The translations under genes were made by a program, and so were the position numbers. Under the pieces are notes generated by a model, which made no database searches, was not told where the DNA came from, and saw only the letters and a list, made by a program, of their open reading frames with translations. A stretch of DNA of 64,000 bases from Ridgeia piscesae (taxonomy: Eukaryota > Annelida > Polychaeta > Sabellida > Siboglinidae): positions 71,001 through 135,000 of the forward strand of contig JAODUO010000118.1 in the NCBI GenBank assembly GCA_025642075.2. The letters run 5' to 3'. Shown piece by piece: positions 11,491-24,300 of this stretch (positions are counted from its first letter, which is position 1; each line of letters begins with the position of its first letter).

Positions 11491-12795
11491 ACAACGTACT
11501 AGATACGTTTGCTGCCTAATACAAACGTATTATACGTAGATTCGATTGCGTTAAATATGACGTCACTGCGGCTACCACATAAACACTAGAGACCCGCCAA
11601 GTGTATCTTCTGTCTTCGCAACGTCGATATATACAACCCAGTCTAGGTTTTCTTTTTGGCACTCATGATGGAGTCAAACGGTCATGGTTGGGTGCACATG
11701 CTTGTTGGGTAATTAGCCGTGTATCAAAGTTTCTATAACTTTATGATTCTCTAAAATGTTGACTGTTGCATCTGATCAGAAATTCCAATATTTTATTGTC
11801 CTGAAGAAATAGGAAAATATATAACAGTTCTTTCTGATGTGGATAGTGCTTTCTATGTGACAGGTATTGTGCGGGCTGGAGGATGTTATCAATATTACCT
11901 AAGAAAAAACAACGGCTGATGTCGTCAACAATTGAAAATCGCCGACAATGGCATTTGCATACGAACATGCAAACTAAATATTGTCCCAGTATTTCTTCCG
12001 ACGCGCCGCCGTCAACTCACCTCGTTCGATCATCATTCATTACACTGCGTGACAGGTCAAGGACGGCTGTGCATGTTAATGAGACAACACGAGAACTCGA
12101 CACGAAGAAAATATGCACCTTCGATTATGTAGAGAATCCATTACTGCAACACATCAGGCGAGCACATGAGTGTTTATGTTGCGTTGCTCAGACATTTACG
12201 CCGTCCACACTGGACTTTGTGAAAGCTAAACGCTTTTGGGGTTAACGTTTCCTGAAGCTACAAAAGCGTTCCTGGAGTTTCTGCGGGATTGGTTCAAAAG
12301 CGGAGAGCTTAGTCAAGTTAATGAAACAATTATGATATTCAAGGTAAAATCATACATACATCAATGCATACAGACATATATGCATACTTACATAAGTACA
12401 CATTTTCTTACATAAGTACACATTTACAGTACATCAACATCCGTACATAATATATTATATACACAAAACAATGGTCAGTTATAAAAAAATTGACGTGACG
12501 GTTGTCGGATTCACCGTACAAATTTACATATGATCCGAGTTTTTACTTGGCAAATAACGATACATTCCGTTACACATTGTTACCAGAGCTAATATATCAG
12601 AACAAGACGTCAGAGATTAAGCATTATCTGTGCGCGTTTGGTGCCATCGGAAGGGGGGCGGTGGGGTGATGGTGCCCCAGCTGCTAACTAATCGCTCTTT
12701 TGTTACGGTGAGCTCAACAGCCTCTTCATTTGTTGCGTTGTCTGTGGACGGTAGGGGCGAGGTAAGTTGCGCGCTGTAAATTGGTATGAGGTGTA
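11491..12795. other. No gene seen
   Basis: An ORF of 120 codons (11883-12245, plus strand) has no recognisable domain and is not supported by flanking splice sites. A short tandem duplication of about 22 bp (CTTACATAAGTACACATT) lies near 12390-12425. Confidence 0.4.
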
Positions 12796-13095
12796 ATACC
12801 CGCCATATACTTTACGATTATTGCGTAAATCGTATGCGATTTGGGACCTTGTGAGAGAATCGGTAGAGGGAAATACAAATCGTACGATCTCGCATACGCA
12901 TATTTTTTAGTTATAAAACCGAATCCAGTAGCGATCGGCTCGCATGCGTAGGATGTATGCGTATAACGGCCATTGCAAATTAATTTGCATGCGAGACTGC
13001 ACAATTTCAAACTATTTCCTGCTACCGATACTCTCGTAAGGGCCCAAATCGCATACGATTTACGCGATAATCGTAAGGTGTGTGGCGGCCATAAT
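12796..13095. mobile_element. MITE-like element, about 300 bp, with inverted ends
   Basis: CGCCATATACTTTACGATTATTGCG near the left end pairs with the reverse complement of the right end near 13060-13090 with few mismatches. The pairing continues inward through AAATCGTATGCGATTTGGG and TCGGTAG (about 12826-12866 with 13021-13062). The interior is rich in short palindromic CGCATGCG-like words. No coding sequence. Confidence 0.75.
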
Positions 13096-14469
13096 GCGGG
13101 TCGAGAGCAAGCGCATTGAAGAACTTGACCTGCCATTCTTACGTTCGAAAATAAAAATGAACTGCCAATTTGGAACGTGTTTGACACTGAGAGATCGAAT
13201 TAACCTTTAGTTTGCTCGTCTGGTCTTTGGATCTGGTTTCATGAGTGCTTTGCAAGGCGTTGTTATCTAAACACACTTAAAGGTGACAGTCATGTGAAAC
13301 CTTCTATGTCATGTCCATTGAACTAATGTCATGTTAATTCAATGTGGCTGTCGACGCCACCCGCTATTCCTAGAGCCAGTGTTTCTGCATTTCGTATAAT
13401 AATTCGCCAAACTGTTCACGGCATGGTCAAACCCAAGTCACTAGTATCAGGACTTTTGTGCAACAATCAGTCAAAATTGCATAACTTGACGAGGTACAGC
13501 GCAAAACCACCAACTGGCAACTTGTCTCGAATGCTCTGCACTGTAGTACGGGCAAACAACGACTAGTAAGTAAGAAAGCTTTATTTGGAATTGTATAATA
13601 TAACATAAACAATCATAAGAATCGACAAACCAAAATACAATTTCAGGGTGACAGCAAAACCAGTTAAAGCTGTGGCCAGTTTGTTGAAATTGTCAACGTG
13701 ATATAATAATGATTAAGATAAGTAAACTCGTCGCCGTCATCCTATATTACTTAGAACACAATAGAACTTATATGGTTACATAATGAAGATAATAATACAC
13801 AATACATCTTCACATTAGCAGTCTTGCAAAAGACTTGATTATGCTAGGCATAAACAATGGTTCATATCTAAGTACCATGACATTACCTAAAACACGTATC
13901 AATAATGTATATGCAAGACGTTTTGAGGTTGGATGGAATTAAGTCACAGTACCGTACCTCTCTACCACATTTGCAACACTGAGGGGGATGTGGCGCCCTC
14001 TTGTGTCGTTTCTTTCTTTCTCATCGTTGCATGCCGCCTTCGTGTCGACTGGACGAGTAGCCTCGGCGTAAGGTTCCAATTTGTATCCGATATACTGTAA
14101 AACTATTTAAAATTAAACTTTTACTGAAGCGTGTCATAAAAAAAAATAGAAAAGTCATTGCTGTTGGTTCATCTCATTTTATATTTTGTGTATAGATATT
14201 TTATTCAATTTCGTTATCAAAAAGAACACCTATTATAATATTATAAACATTAATTTTACTTTACACTGAAACCTGTGAATTCATTCAAAACAATGATGCC
14301 ATCTGACGGCTTCGTCGGAGTCGGAGCACAGCTAGCTCTGGTTCGAGCAGTGACATTACAAAGACTATATTCTCGGCGAAGTCACGGCCGCAGTGACGTG
14401 ATTCTGACCATACTGGACGTATGTATGAATGGCGACCGTCGTTATTAACTTGGTGACATCTGGTCTAGG
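13096..14469. other. No gene seen; possible 3' end of the glycosyltransferase transcript
   Basis: No supported ORF. On the minus strand an AATAAA hexamer lies at 14205-14200, downstream of the glycosyltransferase stop codon and of the minisatellite. If used as the polyadenylation signal it would place the whole array in the 3' UTR. That is inference. Confidence 0.3.
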
Positions 14470-14940
14470 AGACCTCGGGCCAAATTTGACGGCTTGAATG
14501 GAGATTTTGGGTCAAGGTTGACGGGTTCAATGGAGCCCTCGGGTCAAGGTTTACGACGTGATTGGCGACCTGAGGTCAAGGTTTACGGTATGAAGGGACA
14601 TCTCGAGTTAAGCTTCACGTCCTCATTGGATACTTCGGGTCAAGGTTCACGGCCCGAAAGGAGACATCGGGCCAAGGTTCACGGCCTGAGTGGAGATATC
14701 GGGTCAAGGTTCACGGCCTGAAAGGATCCCTCGGGTCAAGATTCACGGCCTGAATGGAAAACGTGGGCCAAGGTTCACGGCCTGAAAGGAAACCTCGGGT
14801 CAAGGTTCACGGCCTGAATGGAGACCTCTGGTCAAGATTCACGACCTGAATGGAGACCTCGGGTCAAGGTTCACGGCCTGAAAGGAAACCTCGGGTCAAG
14901 GTTCACGGCCTATGAGGAGACGTCCGGTCAAGGTTCACGG
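14470..14940. repeat. 32-bp minisatellite, diverged copies
   Basis: Tandem units of the form ACCTCGGGTCAAGGTTCACG plus GCCTGAATGGAG, about 32 bp, about fourteen copies, more diverged toward the left. Related to, and continuous with, the 30-bp array to its right. Confidence 0.9.
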
Positions 14941-15339
14941 CCTGAATTGAGACCTTCAGGCCATTCGCGGCCTGAGTGGAGACCTTCAGGCCATTCACGG
15001 CCTGAATAGAGATCTTCAGGCCATTCACGGCCTGAATGGAGACCTTCAGGCCATTCACGGCCTGAATGGAGACCTTCATGCCATTCACGGCCTGAATGGA
15101 GACCTTCAGGCCATTCACGGCCTGAATGGAGACCTTCATGCCATTCACGGCCTGAATGGAGACCTTCAGGCCATTCACGGCCTGAATGGAGACCTTCAGG
15201 CCATTCACGGCCTGAATGGAGACCTTCAGGCCATTCACGGCCTGAATGGAGACCTTCAGGCCATTCACGGCCTGAATGGAGACCTTCAGGCCATTCACGG
15301 CCTGAGTGGAGACCTTCATGCCATTCACGGCCTGAATGG
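14941..15339. repeat. 30-bp minisatellite overlapping the glycosyltransferase stop codon
   Basis: About thirteen homogeneous 30-bp units (GACCTTCAGGCCATTCACGG then CCTGAATGGA). Thirty is a multiple of three, so a minus-strand frame stays open as a ten-residue repeat. The unit nearest the gene supplies the stop codon of the glycosyltransferase (TGA at 15327-15325), so the last coding residues are part of the repeat. Confidence 0.95.
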
Positions 15340-18300
15340 CGGTCCCGGCACCGGGATGAGACTCGAGTTGCCGTAGTAGATGTGGCGCATCACCTGACCC
15401 AGCGTGTTGTCGTAACTCTTCAGCTGCTCGGGTATTTTGGGGATTTTGTGATGGTTCTCGAAGTAAATGTGTATGCAGTAGTTTTCTGTCCAGTTGTAAT
15501 GGCGTCTGTGGCTGAACATGAGGGGCGACTCCTGCCAGCTCGGGTGCAGCAGAGATTGTTCCTCGACGTGAACAAGATGCGGGAAGAGCTTCCCCAAGGT
15601 GCTCCCCTTCGCTACCGAGTTGCCGCCCCAACTCTTCGGATTGTAGTTGCGGTAGTTCTCGAGCCATATGCGCAGAAACAGCGCACCCTTGCGGGCAATG
15701 ATGATTCCGTTGGAGAGAGCTATCTTTACTGGGCGGCCTAGCGTCAGGTCATAGTTCCGAAGTGGGTCGAATGACCTGATGATCAACACGTCATCATCAA
15801 TGTAGATTCCACCGTAGTCTGCAACAAGAGCACTCAAATGACACAGATTGAACCTGTGTCTACGTGTAATTGAATTCGCGTCATAATCACCATACAAATT
15901 TATATTTTTACTTCGTTTGCACAAATGTGATATGTAGTGTTGATAAATCATCGGGTAAACTAATTCACTAGTCTTATCTGGCAATGTCGGATTTGAATTG
16001 CATAACATACAGGTGATGATATGTAGTGTTGATAAATCATCGGCTAAACTAATTCACTAGTCTTATCTGGCAATGTCGGATTTGAATTGCATAACATACA
16101 GGTGGCGTTATCTGTATCGTATGTTATGGTACGAAATGTAAGTCTAATCACTGGAGCGGGGTACCGTAAACTGGTATACCGCTGAAACAGTATTAAGTCA
16201 CCAAAACCGGATGTCACATCACCAACAGAGAGTACGTCTAAATCTATCTATTGGCGGGAAAATTGGTGGATGTAGAGGTTTGAAATTGGTGGTGTATAAA
16301 ATTTGAAAAACAAGCGGAAATATTGATTGATAAGTATTATTCTTGTGTTAAGGTTATTCATAAAGTGGTACTGGACATATATTGAGTAGTAGTTTTGGTT
16401 AAAGTTTGTTAGTTAACAGTATTTTTGAACAGATTAGTATAGTGGGTGATAAAAGGGTAATCTAGGCTTCGACAAATTGTAAACAAGATTGAGCAAATCT
16501 CTTTATTTGATATAGTATATAAGAGATAAAGCAATAAGAGTAACAACTACATATGTAAGATAAAACTGTGAATAGGTATCATTGTTATTTTTAAAATAAA
16601 CAAGCGTTTTAGTAGGAAACCCTTGTTTGTTTATATAGGTAGTGTCCAACGTTTCCGCTAGGGAACGGTACCAGTACAGACTAAACTTATTGTTCATGGT
16701 AGTATAGGTAGTAAGTTATTTATAACATAAAGTGTGCTGCAGTTGCTGTACAAAATAAACAAACAGTCTTTCTAAGTTGGTTTAAACTAAGAGTTGATTT
16801 TGACAAATCGTAATATGGCACCTTGCAAGCGGCAAGTGAAGGCAAGGAGGCACTTGGTGTGTAACCACTGCCACAGCTTGGTGGATTTTGCTGTATCGGG
16901 GTGCGGAAAAACTTGGTCAGAGACAACGGAGGAAGGGTTTACGTTCCAATGTTTAGGGTGTTGGAAAGTGGACTGTCTGACAGCAGAGTTAGCTAGGCTA
17001 ACGGATATTGTGAAGGGATGCAGAGTGGAGGGAGGGTGATTGCAAGGACAACAAATGGAGAAAGAACAACAGGAAACATGACATGCAGGAAGGTGACAGG
17101 GGAGAAAGTGACAGTAGAGAAGGAGGGAGGGACAAGGGGACAGGAGATGAGAGAAGTAGATGCGACAGGAGGTAAGACGAATGGAAGAAAGGAAGTGAGA
17201 GGTGATGTGACCAAACGGAAGTCAATAACAAGGACGACGACAGGAAGAAAAGAGACCGGAAAGAAAGGAACAACAGAAAGCGGCAGGGGGAAAAGTCAGC
17301 AACCAGGGAGATGCAAAACGGAGGAGCTACTCTGAAGCAGTGATCGAGGGGGCATTGAGAACAGAAAGGGTATTTATGGGAGACTCCATTTTGCGAAAGA
17401 CAGACAGGACATTAAGCAAAGGAGAAGACGTTGTTGTTTGTCTTCCGGGGGCTAGGATAGAGCATGTGACTGAACGGGTAGAGAACGTATTGGGGCATGG
17501 CCAAGGGGGTCTATATTAGTACATGTAGGGACGAACAATGCAGACAGGGATGGAACAACCAGGATAGTAAAGAGATACAGAGAGTTGGTAGAGACACTGA
17601 AGAAGACGAGAGTTAAACAGATCATACTCTCTGGAATCTTGCCAGTGATGAGGGGGGAACAACATTTAGAAATTGCAAGAGGATGGCAATTAACGGACTA
17701 TAGAGCAGATGTGTGAAGAAGAAGGAGTTGGATTTGTAGATTTCTGGGATATTTGTTGTAAAGAAGACATGTTTATGAGAGATGGCCTCCATCTAAGCGG
17801 AAAGGGCGCAGCAGTGTTCTCCGAGAACCTTCTTCGATCAAATGAATAATGGAACAGGTTGCAACTTTTAAACTAGTTTCGCAGGGGATACACAGAAAGC
17901 CAAATACTAGAGGCATAGATAAAGATAGCAAAAAGACATCAGCAAAGAACAGCCTGGAAAGCCTACGGAATTTGGTTATAAATGTGTTTGTTTAAATGCA
18001 AGAGCATAGTAAACAAAAGAAATGAACTAAACATTATGGTAGAAGATATTGACCCTCACATAATAGGTATAACTGAATCTTGGGCCCACCCGATATATCA
18101 GATGCCGAATTAGGAATGACAGGGTATGTAATGTTTAGGAAAGATAGATTAGGAAGAAGGGAGGCGGGTTATTTTATATATTAAATACTCCATCCAAGCT
18201 TATGAAATAAAATTAGAAAAAGAAGCAGAATGTGAAGAAGCTGTCTGGTGTAACATAGTTACAGGAAAGTCAACATTAACTGTTGGGTTAGTGTATCGGA

Positions 18301-21300
18301 GTCCAAACATAAGCATGGAAGAGAATGAAAAAATACATAACGCTATCAAAGAAGTGAGTAAACGGGACTGTATTATTATGGGGATTTTAACCATGGGCAT
18401 ATACAGTGGACATCTCTACAGAGTACCGGGAGAGAGGATCAAGAGTTTTTTAAAATTTTGTACAAGATAGTTTCCTTTTCAACATGTGTTAGAAGCAACC
18501 AGGGCGAGAACGTGTTAGACATAGTATTGAGTCACAGAATGAATTTGTTGATAATGTCAAGATATGTGAGCCACTGGGGTGTAGTGATCCAACCAGATAC
18601 ATTTTATCATCAAAGTAAAGGGAGAACGGAATAGAAAAATAAGGTACAGAAAAAAATTCACAAAGGAAGATATAAGGACATGAGGGAATATTTAGCAAAG
18701 ATAGACTGGAATAACACACTGAAGAATAAGACAGCAACAGAATGCTGGAATATTTTAAAGAGTGAAATTGACTGCGTCGTTGACAAATTTGTCCCCTTGA
18801 AAAAACAGGGAACGGTCAAAGAAGAAACACTTATCGAAAAGCATTAGAAAAATCAAGTACAAGCAAATGATGTGGAAGACTATAGACATACCGGAAGTGA
18901 AGAAGACTATAGCATTTATAAAGAAGCACTTAACAAGCTACAGCTGAAATTAGAAATTCAAAGAGAAGCTACGAACAAAAAATAGCTTTTAATATAAAAC
19001 ATGACAGCAAGAGTTTTTATGCGTATGTTCGAAGTAAACAGAAAGTTCAGGATAAGGTCGGTCCTCTAGAAGGTAGTGATGGAAACATAATAACAGAGGA
19101 TTCTTAATGGCAGAAAACCTAAATGAGTACTTTAGTTCGGTGTTTACCAGGGAAGATATTAGTATATTACCAGTACTTGAGACTAAGTTCGAAGGGAGAG
19201 AGTTTGACTATTTAGGACAACTAATTGTAACCCCAACAATGGTAGCTATGAAAATAAGAGATATGAAGGATAATAAATCACCTGGAGTGGATGGGATTCC
19301 TCCCAAATTACTATTGGAAATTGTAGAACAAATCAGCATACCGCTTGCAACTGTGTTCAATTTGTCATTAGAAGAGGAAATAGTTCCGTTAGAATGGAAA
19401 GAAGCAAACATTATACCATTATTTAAAAAGGTTCGAGAAACAAGTCAGAGAACTATAGATCAGTGAGTTTAACATCGGTGATTTGCAAACTATTAGAAAG
19501 ACTAATTAAAGATCACCTGGTTGATTTTCTTGTTAAAAATAAATTGATAAACCCATCTCAACATGGGTTTTTAAAAGCGAGGTCATGCTTAACAAATATG
19601 TTATGTTTTTTGGAAGATGTCACAAAGTGGCTAGATGAGGGATCACCAGTAGATATAATCTACTTAGATTTTAAAAAGCCTTTGACAAAGTGCCACACCA
19701 AAGACTACTACTTAAACTAAAGGCCCATGGCATAGGAAATGGAATGATCAACTGGATAGAAAAATGGCTTATTGATATAAGACAAAGAGTAGTAGTTGAT
19801 GGGGAGGTTTCAAACTGGAAAGCGGTTTTGAGTGGAGTACCGCAGGGATCAGTACTGGGACCTATTTTATTCTTAATATATATCAATGATTTGGATGATG
19901 ACATAACAAGCAAGGTGTTGAAGTTTGCGGACGACACAAAAGTGTTTAGGAAAATTAAAAGTGATGCAGATAGACAGCATTTACAAGATGATCTTAATAA
20001 ATTGATAGAATGGTCGGAGAAGTGGCAAATGCTGTTTAATTTTGGAAAGTGTAAGTGCCTTCACACAGGACATGGGAATGAAGATGCACAATATACAATG
20101 GGTGATACTGTACTAAATACTACCTTAAAGGAAAAGGACTTAGGGTTAACTATTAGTCCTGACATGAAGGTATCAGAGCAGTGTGGAATTGCAGCAGCGA
20201 AGGGAAACCAAATTCTTGGATTAATTAGGCGAAATATAGTGTACAAAGAAAAAGAACTAATAATACCGCTGTATAAAACAATAGTTAGGCCTCACTTAGA
20301 ATATTGTATACAAGCATGGAGGCCATATCGCAAGAAGGATATTGATATGCTAGAAAGAGTACAAAGGAGAGCAACCAAAATGATACCAAAACTCAAGAAT
20401 ATTAGTTATGAAATGCGTCTAAAAGAATGTGGTTTAACAATACTAGAAACCAGAAGATTGAGAGGAGATCAGATTAAGGTGTTTAAAATATTGAATGGAT
20501 ATGAAAATATTGACAGAATTTTTTTTTTCACAATCAAGGAAGAGAGAAGGACTAGAGGACATGGAGTTACATTAACAAAGAAGCAGTGTAGACTAGATAT
20601 TAGAAAATTTTCATTTTCACAAAGAGGTGCTCTGTGTAGGTGCTAGTAGTGTTAATATATTTAAAAATAAAATCGACATATACCTAAGAAGGGCGGGGTA
20701 TACTTAGATAGATAGGTTGGACTCTCGATAAGCCAAATGGCTTCCTAGTCGACCTGCCATCTAGAGTTGAATCTCTAGGTGGCAATCTTGTTAAATTTTG
20801 TCTTGTTAAATCCAGGATACCCCTTTCGTTCGAAAGGTGTACGTCCAGTAAAGCAGATGGTATATGTCGATTAATGGCGTGGTCCCTCCGAGGTACTGTG
20901 TGGCGCCACATGTTATAGGTGAAAACAAACCCAAGGGCATATCATTGTGTAGGTGACTCAGTAGCCATAATGGTGTAGGAGCATGACACATGACAAGACA
21001 GGGAATAACGTAATGACAGCCACACTCACCTATGAGAACGACCAGTCGCGTAATGTCGGCGCTGTGCTGTATGAATTGGATTGGCGTGCCGTGTACGTCT
21101 TTTGGTTGTTTCCGGTAGACATGGTACAAGTTGTCGACTTCAGCCAGCGTTTTCTGCCACCACTCGCCGTCTGGTATGGAGTCTCCATGCAGGAAGATGT
21201 ACCGTGGCCGTATGAAGAGTTGCACGCTGCGGTAACTGAGATAATGCTGGAACTCGAACGTGACGTTGTTCGTGTAGCGGATGTAATGGATGACGTTGGG

Positions 21301-24300
21301 CACGACGTAAGACGTGTTCTGCGGGCGGGGAACGGCACGTGTCAGCAGGCGTGGCTCAACCCCACACTCCCGCATCTCTTGCAGCATGTCTGTCGTGCCG
21401 TCTTCTTCACTGTACGGGAAGTCATTGGTTAGGTCGTGGAATCGTTCGCAGGACCGACCGTCACAGGGTCGTGACAGATACGTCTAAGAAACAATCACTA
21501 GTGTTACTGGGGTCGTTACGGCGATCTTTCATTTTCTATCATAACTATGAAAATTATAATAGCATACAGCCGCTAAACCTATCACATATATCATATGCAT
21601 GCACGCATACACACTAGTTTACTAAGTAAAAGCACTTAACATTACTGAAGGAATAAAAATTCACAAAACAAACTCGCGCAAAACTCGCCGGCAACTTGAC
21701 ATCAACGCCATCGACAGCGGCTATACATAGCTCTGTGATTACATAAATACCGTATATCGTAATGTGCTAAAATATCGATGTTATGGTAATCGCTGAGCTA
21801 GGGCCTACGCGTGGGCGTAGCCGCCGCAGATGATGTCGAGTTAGCGGCGAGTTTTGCCCTAGTTTGTTTTGTGAATTTTATTCTTTCCAGGAATTTCAAT
21901 GATTTTATTTTGTAGCCTACTGTGTGTATACATGTGTATAAGATATCTCAGAAGTTTGGCGACTGTAACAGGTCGTTTTCATGGTTAAGTCAGAAACTAA
22001 AAGATCGCCGCCGTCACTATAATAGCGTGCATTCAGTTCTACCTACGTTAAGTTCTATGTATTGAACAATTACGTGAAACGATTGAAAAACACACATTAA
22101 CCCTGAGAAATATTAACAGTTGCTATACAGTGGTGATATGTAAACACTTATAAGGTCGATTGTATCATTCTTATTCAGGGGTCGTTCCTAATTGTCTATG
22201 CTCTCTGTCGCCACCTGTGTTAACTTTCGCCACATCACATGCATATCGGCGGTACAGTGTATCCTCATCATCGTCTGAACAACATGAACCTGGCGTCGAA
22301 TTTGCTGTACAAACCCTCAATCCTGTTGAAATAAGATACACGCCATATTATTCTTGAAAACTACTTAAATATTATGGGGCTAAAGGAAACCTGGATGAAA
22401 CCATGTACTAGCGCTTGTATAATAAGTAAATGCAAGCTCTTCCAGAGCGCAATATCCAATCCTCAGGATTGTTCAGAGCGCTTTACACTTTACTCCCTGG
22501 CAGGCCTGTTCAATCGAACACCATCTCGGCTTCTCTAGGAAGCATTCAGCCACGCGGCAATTAATTCGCGAATACTACTCGTACACATATTCACCATTAT
22601 CTATAACCAGGTACTCATTCATACAACCGAATGAAGTGGAGCAACGTAGATTACACGGCAACGTAGATTACACGGCAGCACAGGATTCGAATCCGGGTCC
22701 TCTTAGTCGAGAATCCGAAGCTCTACCCCTGAGCGACTGCACTACTACAAACTTGTGTGAAAGACGATCTTACACCGTCTGGATATACAACTAAACACAA
22801 GTCCCGTCCTACTTGTAAGGGAGACGGCGATGGTATCATCCATTAATCTGAACTTTATTCACGTAGACGGATGTGCGCTGTGATTACAAATGTACGCTCG
22901 CTAAAAACTAACCACCATTGCGTATTGCTGTGTTGTGCTCTCCGTCGCCAAATATGTGAGAAATGGCCAAATAGTATAGGCTTTTTGAGACTGGAGTGAC
23001 TTTGTCGTCCAACACTTGTTATAGCCTGCTCCACCTGTTGTCATCGGAGTTACTCCAATCTCGACGACGTGACGATGTTGACGTGCACGTGCAGAATAGA
23101 CTCAACAAAAGGACGACGTACTGGACACACTGGACATACTACTTAAGCGGTTTCATTGGCTTACAGTTGTATATTACATAAATTGGCTACGGTTACATAT
23201 CATACTCTTTCTACTCAACAACCGACATACTTAGTAGTTAATCTGCCACATTTCTCTGATGTCGCTAGACCCCTTAGCCCTTAGGTCATCTGTTTCCAAA
23301 CAACTTCGTGTTCCTAAAACTAAGCTAAAACAAAATATCAACTGTATATACTAGACAGCTAAGATAACCCTGCCGAGTGCTGGAAACAACTAAAACTACC
23401 AGAAATTATATGTTCTCATTCTACCGTGCGCGCCCATAGACAGACACACGCACGCACGCACTCACCGAACGGGCGATAATAAGCTGTCACACATGGAACA
23501 GTTTCATCCGATGCTAAACATTTCACAACGTTTACAACACGTTAAACATGTCTGACACATAAATAAACGTATAGCATTTCGAAACTATTTATCTCGCCAC
23601 AATCCCGTATTCGATTTCCGAGCCGGATGGCGCGCGCCGTTGTTAATCGACAACAGCTGAGTGTGTGATACTTCTTGATGTTCCCATTCATTATTGTATG
23701 CATAATAAAATAAAAACGACACTGAACGTTCATTTGGCGTCATCATTATGCATGTTAACACTTCGCCAGTCCTACTAACACAGAGAGCAAGAGCGACACA
23801 TTTGACGAATCGTGCACAAAATCCTCCATGCGCAGTCCTTCCACTACAGACACCTGCTTTCTTTGCCAACTGTTTTACCCCCAGTCAGTTGTTCCACATG
23901 TTCAGCCCCTTTAGTCGCCTCTTCGCCAGCTTCTTAAAGCGTTCTCTTACACCAACCTCCTCTCTCAGCTCCTCGGTTGTTCGCTGACTGATTCTCTTCA
24001 CTTTTCAACCAACTTATTTTATTTGGCAAACCAGCCTCTCGGGGCCCCTCTCATTACGTTTCTGTCACTGAAATACCGGCAGCTTTCCTTTGAGAGTATG
24101 TGGCGTTAAGTCATTCATAATTCCTCAAAGGTCATTCTATTAACATTTATGTGTGATGTTTCCCACCACACATTTGACATTCTTCGCACAGTTTTATTCA
24201 GTATCAATACCGAACAGATTTACCTTCCCGCCGATTATAGTAATCTTCAGGCCATGTTGATACGTCATGAACAGCAGCGCCACGGTGGAGTAGACCACAA

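Noticed and set aside
11883..12245. 120-codon ORF
   Set aside because: No domain, no codon-like composition, no neighbouring exons.
15325..16008. Extending the glycosyltransferase exon upstream to an ATG at 16008
   Set aside because: The extension has no family similarity, whereas the acceptor at 15820-15819 joins in frame to the conserved upstream exon and completes the DXD-family motif.
22678..22750. Functional tRNA gene on the minus strand
   Set aside because: Boxes A and B are present but the T-stem and anticodon stem do not pair properly, and the sequence continues into a SINE body with other copies.
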